Shown one piece after another: positions 45,255 through 55,686 of a DNA stretch of 64,000 nt; positions within the stretch are counted from its first letter, which is position 1, and the number at the start of each line of letters is the position of its first letter. The stretch covers positions 14,189,001-14,253,000 of the forward strand of contig NW_024467083.1 in NCBI RefSeq assembly GCF_017591425.1, given 5' to 3'. Source of the stretch: Ochotona curzoniae. Lineage: Eukaryota; Chordata; Mammalia; Lagomorpha; Ochotonidae. The notes beneath the pieces are model-generated. The model was not told where the DNA came from, did no database searches, and worked only from the letters and a program-made list of their open reading frames with translations. The position numbers and the translations under genes are program-made.

Positions 45255-45360
45255 CTAAAATCTATTTGAATTTGTTATAAAGGCAGATTTATAGAAAAGG
45301 TGAGAGTGAGAAAAGAAGGGCATGTACTCTCCTTTCCTCAACAAAATACCCTAGTTGTTT
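45255..45360 (-). mobile_element. CSINE 3' fragment, minus strand
   Basis: 'ATTTGTTATAAAGGCAGATT', 'GTGAGAGTGAGAAAAGAAGG' and 'CTCCTTTCCTCAACAAAATA' resemble the CSINE 3' part. Confidence 0.5.
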
Positions 45361-45775
45361 CACCAATGAGAGCCACAGCTGAGCTCTGTGATGACCAGGG
45401 AACACTGGACAGTACTGGAGCTTCTGATGGAGGTGGGGCAGCTCACAGGTCAAGGATCACACACACTTCATGCGGTGACCATGACAGTTCTGGTCATAGG
45501 ATCCACAGCCGCACTGTGCCTGGACTCCTGTGTACAAACTTCATCTGGCTGTAGAGACTTGGAGCTCCCTTCCTGCTGAGGAAGATCTCACAGGGTGCTC
45601 AGGGACACATTGTCGAGGGGCTTGCTGCTCTACACAGTGCAGGCACCACGAAGATGTGCTAGATGTAAATCAACCAATTCATGGTAACATAGAGAAGGGT
45701 TGGAATGGTGAAAATTTTATTCAAAGCCAACATGCCCTCCTTCAGCTTATTTTAACTAAAAGTGTTTTCCCATGA
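45361..45775 (-). repeat. Unidentified GC-richer block with minus-strand AATAAA
   Basis: Composition is clearly above the local background. Several short frames occur on the plus strand (45300-45775), none of a known family. On the minus strand 'CTTTGAATAAAATTTTCACC' contains AATAAA at the right end, but no following A-tail. It could be L1 5' UTR or an old retrocopy; I cannot decide. Confidence 0.3.
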
Positions 45776-46194
45776 CAGTCTTGGGTTTCACTCTGGCCTC
45801 TTACCCCACAAACGAATGATGATCAGAGACTGCTGGCCCCAGCTAGCACACAATCCTGTATCTCAAATGGAAGTGTTAGACCCTCCCAAAACCCCACAAC
45901 AGCGTATTTTCAGAAACAAAGCATTCAATTAAAAAAACGTGCAGAGCACATAGAAAGCAAAGTGTCTCTCCAAGAGAAATACAGTAAGATATTAATATTT
46001 GAGTATGAAGACTTGAGATCATTAAAACAATTGCTAGGAATATTTGCAAGATTTAAAAACCACAGAGAAAAAGTTGTAAATGAGTTATAAATGAACTAAC
46101 TCAATACACAAGTTGAAAGGAAAAGGAAAGATATATCGAAAACTCATAAATAGTAGAAATTAAGTTCTGAATAAACAAATAGAATATAAAGCCT

Positions 46195-46352
46195 TATATG
46201 CTTGCAATGAACGAATCTCAACTGAATTTGAACTGTGGTAATGCAACAAGGTGGAGGACTCCACCATGGGGGGAGGGTTAGGAAGAAGTGGGGGGAATCC
46301 CAGTGCCCATAACACTGTGTCACATAATGCAATATGTAATTAATTAAATTTT
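46195..46352 (+). mobile_element. L1 3' UTR end, plus strand
   Basis: 'GCTTGCAATGAACGAATCTC', 'CAACAAGGTGGAGGACTCCA', 'CCATGGGGGGAGGGTTAGG', 'GTGTCACATAATGCAATATG' and an AATTAAATTTTAAAA end. It is the mirror of 35150-35330 on the other strand. Upstream 45900-46190 is A-rich and might be L1 ORF1-like, but I would not assert it. Confidence 0.65.
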
Positions 46353-46535
46353 AAAAAATTGGGAACCCCCCCAAAATAATAAAGAATATGCAGTCTTTAG
46401 AGATAGCTAGGTCAGTGAAGAAGCATAATAAAAATGAAAAGAAGCAGAAAACAAGAAGAGGAGGTAGAAGAAGAAGAAAAAGAACAACAACAATGTGAAC
46501 ATGGACACCACGAGGAGATTCAAAGGACAAAAATA

Positions 46536-46880
46536 GGGCCCGGTGCGTTAGCCTACAGGCTAAAGAAGTTGTTGCCTGGCATTTGCTGGGATCCCATATG
46601 GGCTCCAGTTTGTATCCCAGCTGCATTACTGCCCATCCAGCTCCTAGCTTAACGAATGGGAAGGCCTGCTTGTGGCACGGAAACACAATTAAGGATGACA
46701 CAAAGCCTTGGAACCCTGTACCCAAGTGAGAGACCCGGAAGAAGCTCCTGGATCCTTGTTTCAGATCAGAGGTAAGCTCTGACCGTTGTGGCCACTTCGG
46801 AGTGAATCAGCAGATGGAACATATTTCACTCTGTATATTGGCCTTTCCAAAATAAATAAATAAATAAATAAAACAAAAAT
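46536..46880 (+). mobile_element. CSINE, full length with ~23-bp internal duplication, TSD
   Basis: Head 'GGGCCCGGTGCGTTAGCCTA', body, tail 'CCTTTCCAAAATAAATAAAT'. The segment normally reading CTGCTTGTGGCCTGGGAAAG occurs twice in diverged form at 46640-46690. Flanking repeats AAAGGACAAAAATA (46522-46535) and AAAAGACAAAAACA (46887-46900) agree at 12 of 14. Confidence 0.93.
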
Positions 46881-47049
46881 CCTTTTAAAAGACAAAAACA
46901 GTGTTCAGATTCTTGAGACCTAAGACATAGCTGAACAAAATATATTCACTGAATTCTAAATGAGTATGATCAGAAGAAAAGATTTTTCATGGGAACCTTT
47001 TTAGTCATTTTTTAACAAATGGTATGCAGAGTGCCCTAAAATTTACAGG

Positions 47050-47545
47050 AGAGAAATGTAGATTGCTTTTGAAGAACTCCCATCAGACTGCCTGAAGATT
47101 TCTCAACAGAAATCTTACAGAATTTCTAAGGAAAAGAAATATAATTTAAGATGCACAGGTTTAAAAAAAATGGTAATTCAGAATATTTCAAACCAAAGTC
47201 TTATTCAAAAATGAAATTTCACTAAATACCTTTCCAAAAAAGCAAAAATTGTAAGTGTGTGTCACTATTTAACCAGCTTTAAAAATGATACCTATACAGA
47301 AAAATGCAAAAATTCTATTAGAAAATAAAAAGAAAATTTGAGTGAAAGAAAGGCAAGCAAATAACAGTGATATGTATGGAAAGAGCAAAATGAAATCATA
47401 GCTTATCAATGACAAACAGGAATGTAAATGAGCTATATTTTCTAATTAGAAGATATAGATTGTCTGAATGGAGAAAATAATAGTAATAAAAAAAGACCCA
47501 TCTTCATGCTGCCTGCAAGAAATACACTTACACAATCATCGTCTT
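47050..47545 (+). mobile_element. Old L1M 5'-side fragment, plus strand
   Basis: 'CCTGAAGATTTCTCAACAGA', 'AATGTAAATGAGCTATATTT', 'AGATATAGATTGTCTGAATG' and 'CATGCTGCCTGCAAGAAATA' match the L1M internal region in order. The same region lies in minus orientation at 1700-2320. Confidence 0.7.
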
Positions 47546-47549
47546 CATG

Positions 47550-48875
47550 ATTTTGCAGGTTTCTTGATTTTCGGTGAGTGAATTTGAATCCTTCTTCATT
47601 TGACTATTGCTTATTTCCATTGTTTATTTTCCTCCACAATCACATTATTAATTTTTTTTATTTTTTGAACTCTTAAGTGGTTTATTAAGCCTTGTACTCT
47701 GTTGTGCATAACATATCTAAAAAATTTAAAAAATAAAATCTTCAATAAAAATTATTTTCCCTATTGAGACACTGAATGAATCTGTATGAACATCAAACAG
47801 AAAATTAGTACAGACAAGCTAAATGGTAAAGCACACAGACAATATTTTATTACTGAAAAATGAAGCATGGCCAATTGAAAAATAGTGGCAAATTTTTAAG
47901 GATTGATTCATAGTAGCTATAAAAAGCAAAGTATAAGATACTTAGAATTTTGTACGAATCCTGCTTCATTTTAGTAATAAGCGTTTAAAGGAACATGACA
48001 GTGTGAAAGAGTATAACTACAAGCATGTACGTTGAGTTTGCCAGAAGACCAGTGGTTACATTCAAGGGATTAATTAAAATTGCAAACATCAAATAAACAC
48101 AGAAGTCTAACAAAACCTCAGTCAACCATAGAACAATCTTCCACAAACAGGAATAAACAAAATAAATGAATTGTTCTTGACCTCACTCATCTTCACTTAG
48201 CAAAGAACAAAATGTCCCTTTGAGAAATGTGACTAAACATACTCCAACCTGTTCTAAAACAAAGTGCCTAGCATACTCACTCAGAGAATGAGATAAAGTA
48301 AACACACTAATGCTAATGAATACAGGGAAACTTAAAATCCCGTGTCAATTGTAATTTGTCAAAGTCCTTCGCTCAAAAAGAATGTGAATGTGGAAAATAA
48401 TGTTCACAGATCTGAGTTGAAATTGAAGTGTGCCATACAGTCACCACATGATTGTCATGCTTCCTAGATGAGAAAGGCAATTTTTGTGAAAAAAATTAAT
48501 TATCTTCAAAAACAATTTGTTAACAAGGGGAGTCCACAGAATCATATAGTTACCTTAAGTAACAGTGTCTTTGAATTTCACACAGTTTTCACAGTACATG
48601 CAACGTACATGATGGGTGTAATTTTGAAAAATGAACAATTAAAAAATATTTAAGGAAAGTTTGTATGAATCTGTTATTTCCATTAATAACTCTAATGTCA
48701 CCACTGCAAGAAGTAGGTGACCACTACAAAACTCAAACACAAAATTTAATACTATTGAAATTACATGAAGATGCCATGAAGTAAGGTTAAAGGAACAAAA
48801 AATTAGATATTTTGATTATGGCCAATAATTCAATCTTCCTAGCCAGTGTTTTTTAGTTTCTTTTTTGATATATTT
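47550..48875. other. No recognisable feature
   Basis: AT-rich; may contain further decayed L1, but no block I can align confidently. Confidence 0.3.
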
Positions 48876-48879
48876 TGAT

Positions 48880-49215
48880 ATTTGCCACAGAGGTTAGGGA
48901 GCTACTAACCCATGCGGGTCACCAATTCTGGCTAGGATAAAGGGAGTCATTGTGCAAGGAAGTAGGCCAGATCCTTTCAGCTTTTCCTCCTGCATCTGCA
49001 AGGGAAGGGCGGGGAGAAAGAATGTTGCTTCTTTGCTGCCACACCATATCAGTGCCTGGGAAGGAGAAAGTCGTTTGGGGCCCAGATGTGGGGAAGAACG
49101 CTCAAAACGTGCTACTTAATGATCTTGAGTGTTCTGAGAGGTTGTCAGCTTTGTTACACCAGAGGTACAGAATTCTCTTGAAGGCATGCTGGCAGATCTT
49201 GTTTCCCTAAGGGTG
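48880..49215 (+). repeat. Unclassified interspersed repeat, copy B
   Basis: G-rich block ('GGGAAGGGCGGGGAGAAAGA', 'TGCCTGGGAAGGAGAAAGTC') whose right part parallels 6760-6840. A poly-purine and GC-rich 5' part suggests an LTR or L1 5' UTR. An 86-residue plus frame at 48950-49210 is unsupported. Confidence 0.35.
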
Positions 49216-49424
49216 GCCACGGATCTAAGCTGCCTGTTGCTGAATCAGCTCTGGAGTCCTGTTCAAACTGTCCTTCTGTCTTTATTTTAATGACGTGTTT
49301 AAAGTCTGTCGGCTTAAACACCTCATTTTTTGTCTTTCGGTGGTCATATGGGTATGCTTTCCATGCTGTTACCTGCCTCCTTGGAGCGTCCAGACTTCCA
49401 GGAATACAATCACCTTTACAATTA

Positions 49425-49608
49425 ACCCCTTCAGGCTCCTGTACCCAAGGGAAAGACCCGAACCAAGTGGGCAGATGTTGGCTTTGAACCAGCCCAGCTC
49501 CGACTACTGTGGCTACTTGCAGAGTGAACCAAAGAGGGAAGACTTCTTTCTCTCTGTCTCTCTCTACAACTCTGCCTTTCAAATAAGTAAGCAATTTTTA
49601 AAGCATTT
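49425..49608 (+). mobile_element. CSINE 3'-half, plus strand
   Basis: 'CAGGCTCCTGTACCCAAGGG', 'CAGCCCAGCTCCGACTACTG', 'CTGCCTTTCAAATAAGTAAG'. Head and front body are missing. Frames at 49154-49751 are read-through. Confidence 0.75.
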
Positions 49609-49609
49609 A

Positions 49610-49980
49610 GAGTGTTAATTAGAGTTATCTGTATTAGAGGTTTGGTGTATTGTAAAATAATTAAAACTTGGTTGAATATGTTTGTAGGTTTAAAAAATGT
49701 GATCTTAAAGAAAAGCAATATATAAAATGAAAACATCTTTATATAAATCAATTCATATTTTTATGACAAAAACATGAAATCATTTTTAATACATCAACAT
49801 TTTTAGAAACCATGCTAAAATATTGATATTTTGTTTTAAATAATTGAGTTTATAAATACATTTGGGGAAAAACAATGATGCCAAAAATGTCAGTGCCAAA
49901 TTAAAAGATGACATTTCGAATCTCTTTACCTTGAAAACACAATAGCATATGTTTAAACTATGACTTCAAAATGCACCACA
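49610..49980. other. No recognisable feature
   Basis: AT-rich unique-looking text. Confidence 0.3.
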
Positions 49981-49982
49981 CT

Positions 49983-50239
49983 GGGGTAGCTGTTGTGGTA
50001 CAGTGGATTAAGACAAGGTTTCAATGTCATCATTAACATGAGCCCCGATTCAAGAACTTTTGGATCTACTTCAATCAAGCTCCCTGCCAATTCAGTCTCT
50101 GAAATCCATGTAGTAGACCAGCTTGTACTCTCTTGCTCTTGGCTTTGATCTAGTCCAGCCTTGACCAACGTGGCCATTTGGTGAATGAACTAGATGATGG
50201 TGAATTAACTAGATGATGGAAAATTTCTCTCTCTCTTTC

Positions 50240-50270
<31 letters not shown>

Positions 50271-50365
50271 CTCTCTCCCTCAGTATGTGCATATGTTGTG
50301 TCTGTGTTTCTCTTTTTATATAGAAGCTTTACTGTCAAATAAATTAATTAATTATTTTAAAAAGA
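49983..50365 (+). mobile_element. CSINE, older, plus strand, with local duplication and (CT)n
   Basis: Head 'GGGGTAGCTGTTGTGGTACA', body 'GCTCCCTGCCAATTCAGTCT' and 'GACCAACGTGGCCATTTGGT', tail 'TGTCAAATAAATTAATTAAT'. The words 'GAATGAACTAGATGATGG' and 'GAATTAACTAGATGATGG' are a tandem duplication. The pyrimidine tract (50226-50280) has expanded. Confidence 0.85.
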
Positions 50366-50409
50366 AATGCCATGCTGGAAAAAAAAAAAATGTTTAAAAT
50401 TTGTACTTT

Positions 50410-50763
50410 AGGGCCCGGTGCAGTAACCTGGTGCAGTAGCCTTTATTTATTTTACAAAATAAAGTTCTTATTTTGTATGCTTTCAGATCCCATATGGTCC
50501 CCTGTGCTAATCCTGGCACCCTGCTTCCTGTCTAGCTCCCTCCCTGCTCGTGGCCTGGGATAGCAGTTAAGGAATGCCCAGAGCCTTGGGATCCTGTCCC
50601 CAGGGAGACTTGGAAGAAGCTTCTGGCACCCAGTTCCTGGATTTGAATCAGCTCAGCTCTGGCATTGTGGCCAGTTGGGGAGTGAATCAGCAGATGGAAG
50701 ATCTTCCTTTCTGTCTCCTCTCTCTATATCTTTCCAATAAAAATACATAAAAGTTTTTTAAGA
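50410..50763 (+). mobile_element. CSINE, full length, plus strand, duplicated A-box region, TSD
   Basis: Head 'GGGCCCGGTGCAGTAACCT' is followed at once by a second 'GGTGCAGTAGCCT', then an inserted AT hairpin-like piece (TTATTTTACAAAATAA), then the normal body and tail. TTGTACTTT flanks at 50401-50409 and 50765-50773. Confidence 0.92.
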
Positions 50764-50769
50764 ATTGTA

Positions 50770-51958
50770 CTTTTTTGTGCCTTATTTTTAAGTCTTTAAA
50801 ATATTAGCTCAAACTTGTACTAGTTTGTGTAATGATAAGTAATTAATGGTCCTTTATAGAATCTGTTTTGATAAGATACTTTTTCCAGAATTGCTAGAGT
50901 TACTATGATAGAAAAGGTACCGCAGTTGATAATAACTAAAGGGCAATTTCTGTAAAGACTTTTGAAAATCATTCTGAAAATACACAAGGAAAGTGCATGG
51001 AAAACTAGCCCTGTCCGACCTGTATCTATTAGATCAGCACTACGCCTAAGTGTGGCCAACAAATATAACTTCTATGACAGTCTTCAGTTAAGGTGTATCT
51101 TACCTTCTCGGAGAGTTGATAGAATCTCCACATTGGAGACATTTATGTTAAGGGCCTCTGAGACATTCTTTTGGCTAGCTAGTTCCCAAACTTAATCATG
51201 AGAAATTCTTCCACATCTATTACCATTTCCTCCATTGTATGAGCATATGCGGTGCCCTCTGAGACTTAAAATAAACAGGATTTATGTTACGGGGAAAATA
51301 TAACCCATGCAAGTCAGTAAAGAAATACATATTCAAACAACAAGGACAGCTAACTCTAAAGGTTATCTAATATACATACGTGCTGTTGAGATATTTCTGA
51401 AGTGTTTTGAAAAGCAAAACAAACAAAAATAAATAAAGCTATGAGACGTGTAATGAAAAAGAAAATTATGATCACTGAAAAGAATAAAGAGAAGACATTG
51501 GAAACTTCCTTTTAAAGAACTGGAGAAAAGCAGATTCACATGAAAGCCTCATGGAAAAACAGGCTCACACATAGGTCATTTAGAGAACAGCTTGCTTGGG
51601 GGACCAGGGAGATGATCTAGCTCCAAGTCAAGGGTAACAAAGTTGGTACCCTGTTGCTTGAACATATAGATAGTGCTAAGAAGTGTGTGGTGATGTTTTG
51701 ACAGCCAAGGTTACTAAGTGAGTATTTGCTACTGTGTCTCCCTGTTTACTTGCCCCACTCATGGGAAAACCTGCATTTCAAACCTATAAAAGGTATGACA
51801 AGAGAAATGCAGAGCTCAGCAAACAGATCTCTTCCTTTCTTATAATTGAATATGAAATCCATGGTATTTTTATTTTCATAATAGAACCAGATGTTGGACT
51901 TGGTAAAACAAAGACATAAAGACAATCATACATGAATATGTTAGAAGAATTAGGAAAT
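50770..51958. other. Repeat-poor DNA
   Basis: Nothing recognised; small frames at 50820-51195 overlap on opposite strands without support. Confidence 0.3.
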
Positions 51959-51959
51959 T

Positions 51960-52277
51960 GGGCCCTGAAAGGTAGTCTAGTGGCGAAAGTCCTTGCCTTG
52001 CAAACACCAGAATCCCATTTGGATCCCGGTTCTAATCCTGGCGACCCTGCTTCCCATTCAGCTTCCTGCTTGTGGCCTGGAAAAGCAGTTGAGGATGATA
52101 CAAGGCCTTGGGACCCTGCACCCATGTTGGAGACCCAGAGCAAGCTTCTGGCTGCTGGCTTTGGATCGGCTCAATTCCGTCTGTTGCAGCCTCTTAAGGA
52201 GAGAGTGCTCAGACAGAAGATCTTTCTGTCTCTCCTACATTTTGTATATCTGACTGTCCAATTAAAACAAAATAGGG
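51960..52277 (+). mobile_element. CSINE, full length, plus strand
   Basis: Head 'GGGCCCTGAAAGGTAGTCTA', B box 'GGTTCTAATCCTGGCGACCC', 'GTGGCCTGGAAAAGCAGTTG', tail 'CTGTCCAATTAAAACAAAAT'. The 152-residue frame at 51932-52390 is SINE read-through. Confidence 0.95.
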
Positions 52278-52357
52278 AACAACATGGTTTAAAAGTAGTG
52301 AAAGATACCCTGAGAGTCTTGTCAATTGTATTCAGAAGCTACGACCTTGAGGATAAT

Positions 52358-52495
52358 TATATATGTATATATATATATACTTATATATAGACATAGATAT
52401 GTACATAAACATATATGTATGTATATGTGCATATATCTAGAAATATATATATCTATATTTATATATTTTATATATATATTTCTAGATACAAAACA
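52358..52495. repeat. AT-rich (TA/TATG)n tract with inverted arms
   Basis: Imperfect TA/TATG repeats. Within it, 18-bp arms at 52434-52451 and 52471-52488 are perfect inverted copies with a 19-nt loop. Confidence 0.9.
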
Positions 52496-52499
52496 GCAG

Positions 52500-53225
52500 G
52501 TTCCTTGTATGCCAGAAAAGTTCTATTTAAAATGTTTTATTCTATTTATTTTGATTATAAATCCCCTTCAATTATAATCAATTCTACTACCCTATTTCAG
52601 CTCAGACTCCTTTTAGGGAAAAAAAAAGGAATTCTCACCGGAGGAAACAGCAAAAACAACAACTACACTAACTGTTAGATACTTATGGGATGACTTGGGC
52701 TTCATTTCTTTTGAAAATGTCTTTTTCACAAGTTTTACAAAGCTTTGTGAAGTGGCTGTCATGTCAGCTCTCTTCCTTTATCTTTTAATATTGGTGCCTG
52801 GAGAAAGAGCTTCAAAAATGTTGAAATAAACTATAATAACAGATTCTCCCAGACAGTTGGTGTGTCTAAATATTCCAAATTCTCTTCAGGCTAGAAATTC
52901 TAGTTTTAAAATGAAATTGCTGTGGCATGCTCTCATAATTATAGAAATTGGTAGAAAAATGACATAATCAATTTTAATTAATCATTTAAAATAAAAAATG
53001 AAAACTAATAAGAGTAAGTACTTCCATGCTATTAATATCTTTCAATATAATTGAATGAAATCGTCTGCTCAAATGATGTAGATGGATTGAATGAATTAAA
53101 AAGAAGAGAGCAATACGTTGCCCACTTCAAACAACCCCATTATTAACAGCACACAGACTGAAATAAAAACGTTGCAAAAAGATAAGGTATACAAACAGAA
53201 ACAAAAAAGTAAGTAAGAGCAACTG
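52500..53225. other. Repeat-poor AT-rich DNA
   Basis: No recognised element. Confidence 0.3.
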
Positions 53226-53227
53226 GT

Positions 53228-53840
53228 TATGCATATTTTTATTGTTATTGTTATTTTCCATGATATAATTTTATTACTATTTTCCCATCCCACTTTCCAC
53301 CATTACCAACACCCCTGGCACTTCCCGCATATTATTGTAATAGTATATCTCTTCAGTAACAGTCATGAGGCCAGGCCTGGCACTATAACATAATGGTTAA
53401 GATCCTCACCTTGAACGCGCCGGGATCCATATGGGGGCCGGTTCTAATCCTGGCAGCTCCACTTGCCATCCAGGCTTGTAGCCTGGGAAAGTATTCAAGG
53501 ACAGCACAAAGCCTTGGGATCCTACACCCATGTGGGAGACCTGGAAAGAAGTTCCTGGCTCCTGACTTCAGATTGGAGCAGCACCAGCTACTGCAGCCAC
53601 TTGGGGAGTGAATCATCGGACGGATCTCCCTCTCTGTCTGTCCTTCTCTCTGTACATTGGCCTTTCCAATAAAATAAATAAATCTTAAAGAAAAAAAAAA
53701 AACAGTCACAAGGCCATTATTCAGAAATTAGAGTGTATCATAAGGTTGTAGTTATAAACAATTTTGGAAAATGCAGTATCATATTGTCTGGATATACTTA
53801 ACAGTTTCATTGGCAATCTAATGATGGATATCTGGAGCAT
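53228..53840 (-). mobile_element. L1 3' UTR, minus strand, split by a CSINE
   Basis: 53228-53373 holds the 3' C-rich part ('CCCATCCCACTTTCCACCAT', 'TATTATTGTAATAGTATATC'). 53701-53840 continues with 'ATATTGTCTGGATATACTTA' and 'ACAGTTTCATTGGCAATC', following the order of the 1345 copy. The CSINE at 53374-53700 interrupts it. Confidence 0.6.
53374..53700 (+). mobile_element. CSINE, full length, plus strand, nested in L1, 16-bp TSD
   Basis: Head 'GGCCTGGCACTATAACATAA', B box 'GGTTCTAATCCTGGCAGCTC', 'GAGTGAATCATCGGACGGAT', tail to 53700. Direct repeats AACAGTCATGAGGCCA (53358-53373) and AACAGTCACAAGGCCA (53701-53716) agree at 14 of 16. Confidence 0.95.
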
Positions 53841-53928
53841 GCCTGGAATAATTGAGAACTATTACAAGCAACTATATACCAACAAATCAGAAGACGTAGA
53901 AGAAATTCATAGATTTCTGGCTGTATTA
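53841..53928 (+). mobile_element. L1 ORF2 fragment, plus strand
   Basis: 'TGAGAACTATTACAAGCAAC', 'TATATACCAACAAATCAGAA' and 'GAAATTCATAGATTTCTGG' match the L1 ORF2 stretch encoding the YYxQLYTNK(L/S)E-like motif. In this frame: NYYKQLYTNKSEDVEEIHRF. It is part of a 104-residue frame that continues into SINE sequence, so it is not a gene. Confidence 0.7.
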
Positions 53929-53944
53929 CTAAAGCCAAATCATG

Positions 53945-54108
53945 ATGTAATTCCCCATGTGTGTGAAAGTGCCTACTTGGAGCCATCTTTTGATGTTATC
54001 CCAGATGCATTAGCAAGTAGCTGGACTGCATTCAAAACTGCACCCAATAGGATTCTGGCATCACAGGTGTTAGCTTAACTAACTGTGCCACAAAGCCAGC
54101 CTCCTAAA
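53945..54108 (-). mobile_element. CSINE 5'-half, minus strand
   Basis: 'GCCTACTTGGAGCCATCTTT', 'GTAGCTGGACTGCATTCAAA', 'AATAGGATTCTGGCATCACA' and head 'TAACTGTGCCACAAAGCCAG'. The tail half is absent. Confidence 0.7.
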
Positions 54109-54109
54109 T

Positions 54110-55170
54110 AAATGTTCAAGAGGAAAATACCAAGGAAACAAAGCAAACAGGGAATCTTTCAATGGATTATAAAATGTAATTATTATTCAAACTGGGTGCA
54201 GCTATTTAGGCCCAAGCTGTTGTCAACCTTTGAAAATGTGGAACTAGTGATCACAAATTATCTCGCTTTATTTCTGGAATACTACATATCATCATTCAAT
54301 TCTTAGATGTCTAAGTTGATACTTTTAAAATAATTTTTAGTTGTGTTTAAAATACAAAGCTAAAGGTAACCTAATTGATACCAAGGATTCTCAATTCCTA
54401 ATTTTTTTTTCAGCAAATTCAGAAAGAGAAATATACTGAAGTTTGAAACAGCTGTCAGATGGGGTGTACTTAGTTAAATTGCAGAATGTAGTGCTAAAAA
54501 AAAAAAAAAGACAAAAAGAAGGAAAGCAAAACAGCAATTGCAGGCCTTAACGTAAAGTATGGACTTTGAGTGATACTAATGAGACAAGCTTGTACATCAG
54601 TTGTAACAAGGGTACCACTCTGGAGAAAGACGCAGATAATGCGAGAGCAAGGTAAATGTGAGGAGAAGGAACATATGAGACACTTCATATCTCATGCTCC
54701 ATTCGTTGTTGTGAATCTAAAACTGCTCCATGAAGCCAAATTCTGAAACATTTACTAAGACATTGAATAATTTCCCCCACTTTCTCTGGAAAGCCAAGGT
54801 CCCTTGAAATATCTCTCTGTCGGTGTGTAGCCATTTCCCTAAGTTGATAAACTGACAGGTAATTAAAGAATTATTCATAGCTGTTGTCAGAAAGAAAAGG
54901 TTATTACGAGGCGATATTGTCATCAACCTAATATTTATTCTTTTTTAACTGTGTTTTCTGGCCTCTGGCTGTCATGCTCCATAGCTGTCAACACCTTTAC
55001 TGTCCATCATACTGCGGTCATTAACACAGTTTCGCCTTTGTTTGCAATGACTCTATAAACATATATGCACTACACTGTGAAGCAGGGCTTATTAACATGA
55101 AACAAAGTATGTTTTAGAAAATATGTTAATGGGTATTAATGGCAGAGTTTTATTAGCATGAATAACACAG
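54110..55170. other. Repeat-poor stretch; 54560-55160 CNE-like
   Basis: No SINE or LINE. The right part is complex and ATTA/TTAAT-rich and is listed as a candidate conserved noncoding element. Confidence 0.4.
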
Positions 55171-55173
55171 TCA

Positions 55174-55501
55174 TGTTTTTAAAGATTTATTTTTATTACA
55201 AAGGCGGATATACAGAGAGGAGGAGAGACAGAGGAAGATCTTCCATCTGGTGGTTCACTTCCCAAGTGAGTGCAATGGCTGGAGCTGAGCCAATCTGAAG
55301 CCAGGAGCCAGGAGCCTTTTCTAGGTATCCCGTGTGGGTGCAGGGTCCCAAACTTTTGCGCCATCCTCGACTGCTTTTCCAGGCCACAAGCAGGGAGCTG
55401 GTTGGGAAGCAGGGCCTCCAGGATTAGACTTGGCGACCATATGGGATCCTGGCGCGTTCAAGGCGAGAATTTTAATCACTATGCTATTGTGCCGGGCCCC
55501 A
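55174..55501 (-). mobile_element. CSINE, full length, minus strand, well preserved
   Basis: 'TTTAAAGATTTATTTTTATT', 'GCGGATATACAGAGAGGAGG', 'CGTGTGGGTGCAGGGTCCCA', 'GATCCTGGCGCGTTCAAGGC', and head 'GCTATTGTGCCGGGCCCC'. Confidence 0.95.
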
Positions 55502-55686
55502 TAGTTGCTTTTAAAGTAGGTTCTTATACGTATGTGAACTCTTCAGTACACAAATGATAACAATAGGTTTAATGTAGTCATTAAATAAATGTCTTTTCTT
55601 GCTAAGCTAAGCCTTTTAGCACCTCCAGTTATGACCTAGACTATAGAGACTCCTAAGAAGTGTACCTCTGAGATTGAAAACCAAAC

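Noticed and set aside
49154..49594. 146-residue minus-strand ORF
   Set aside because: It crosses a CSINE 3' half and an unclassified repeat; no domain, no gene structure.
51932..52390. 152-residue plus-strand ORF, the longest in the window
   Set aside because: It lies almost wholly inside a full-length CSINE and ends in TA-repeat translation. The same residue words recur in other CSINE frames.
53764..54078. 104-residue ORF resembling part of a reverse transcriptase
   Set aside because: Only ~28 residues are L1 ORF2; the rest is opposite-strand L1 3' UTR and CSINE, so it is a chance fusion of relics.
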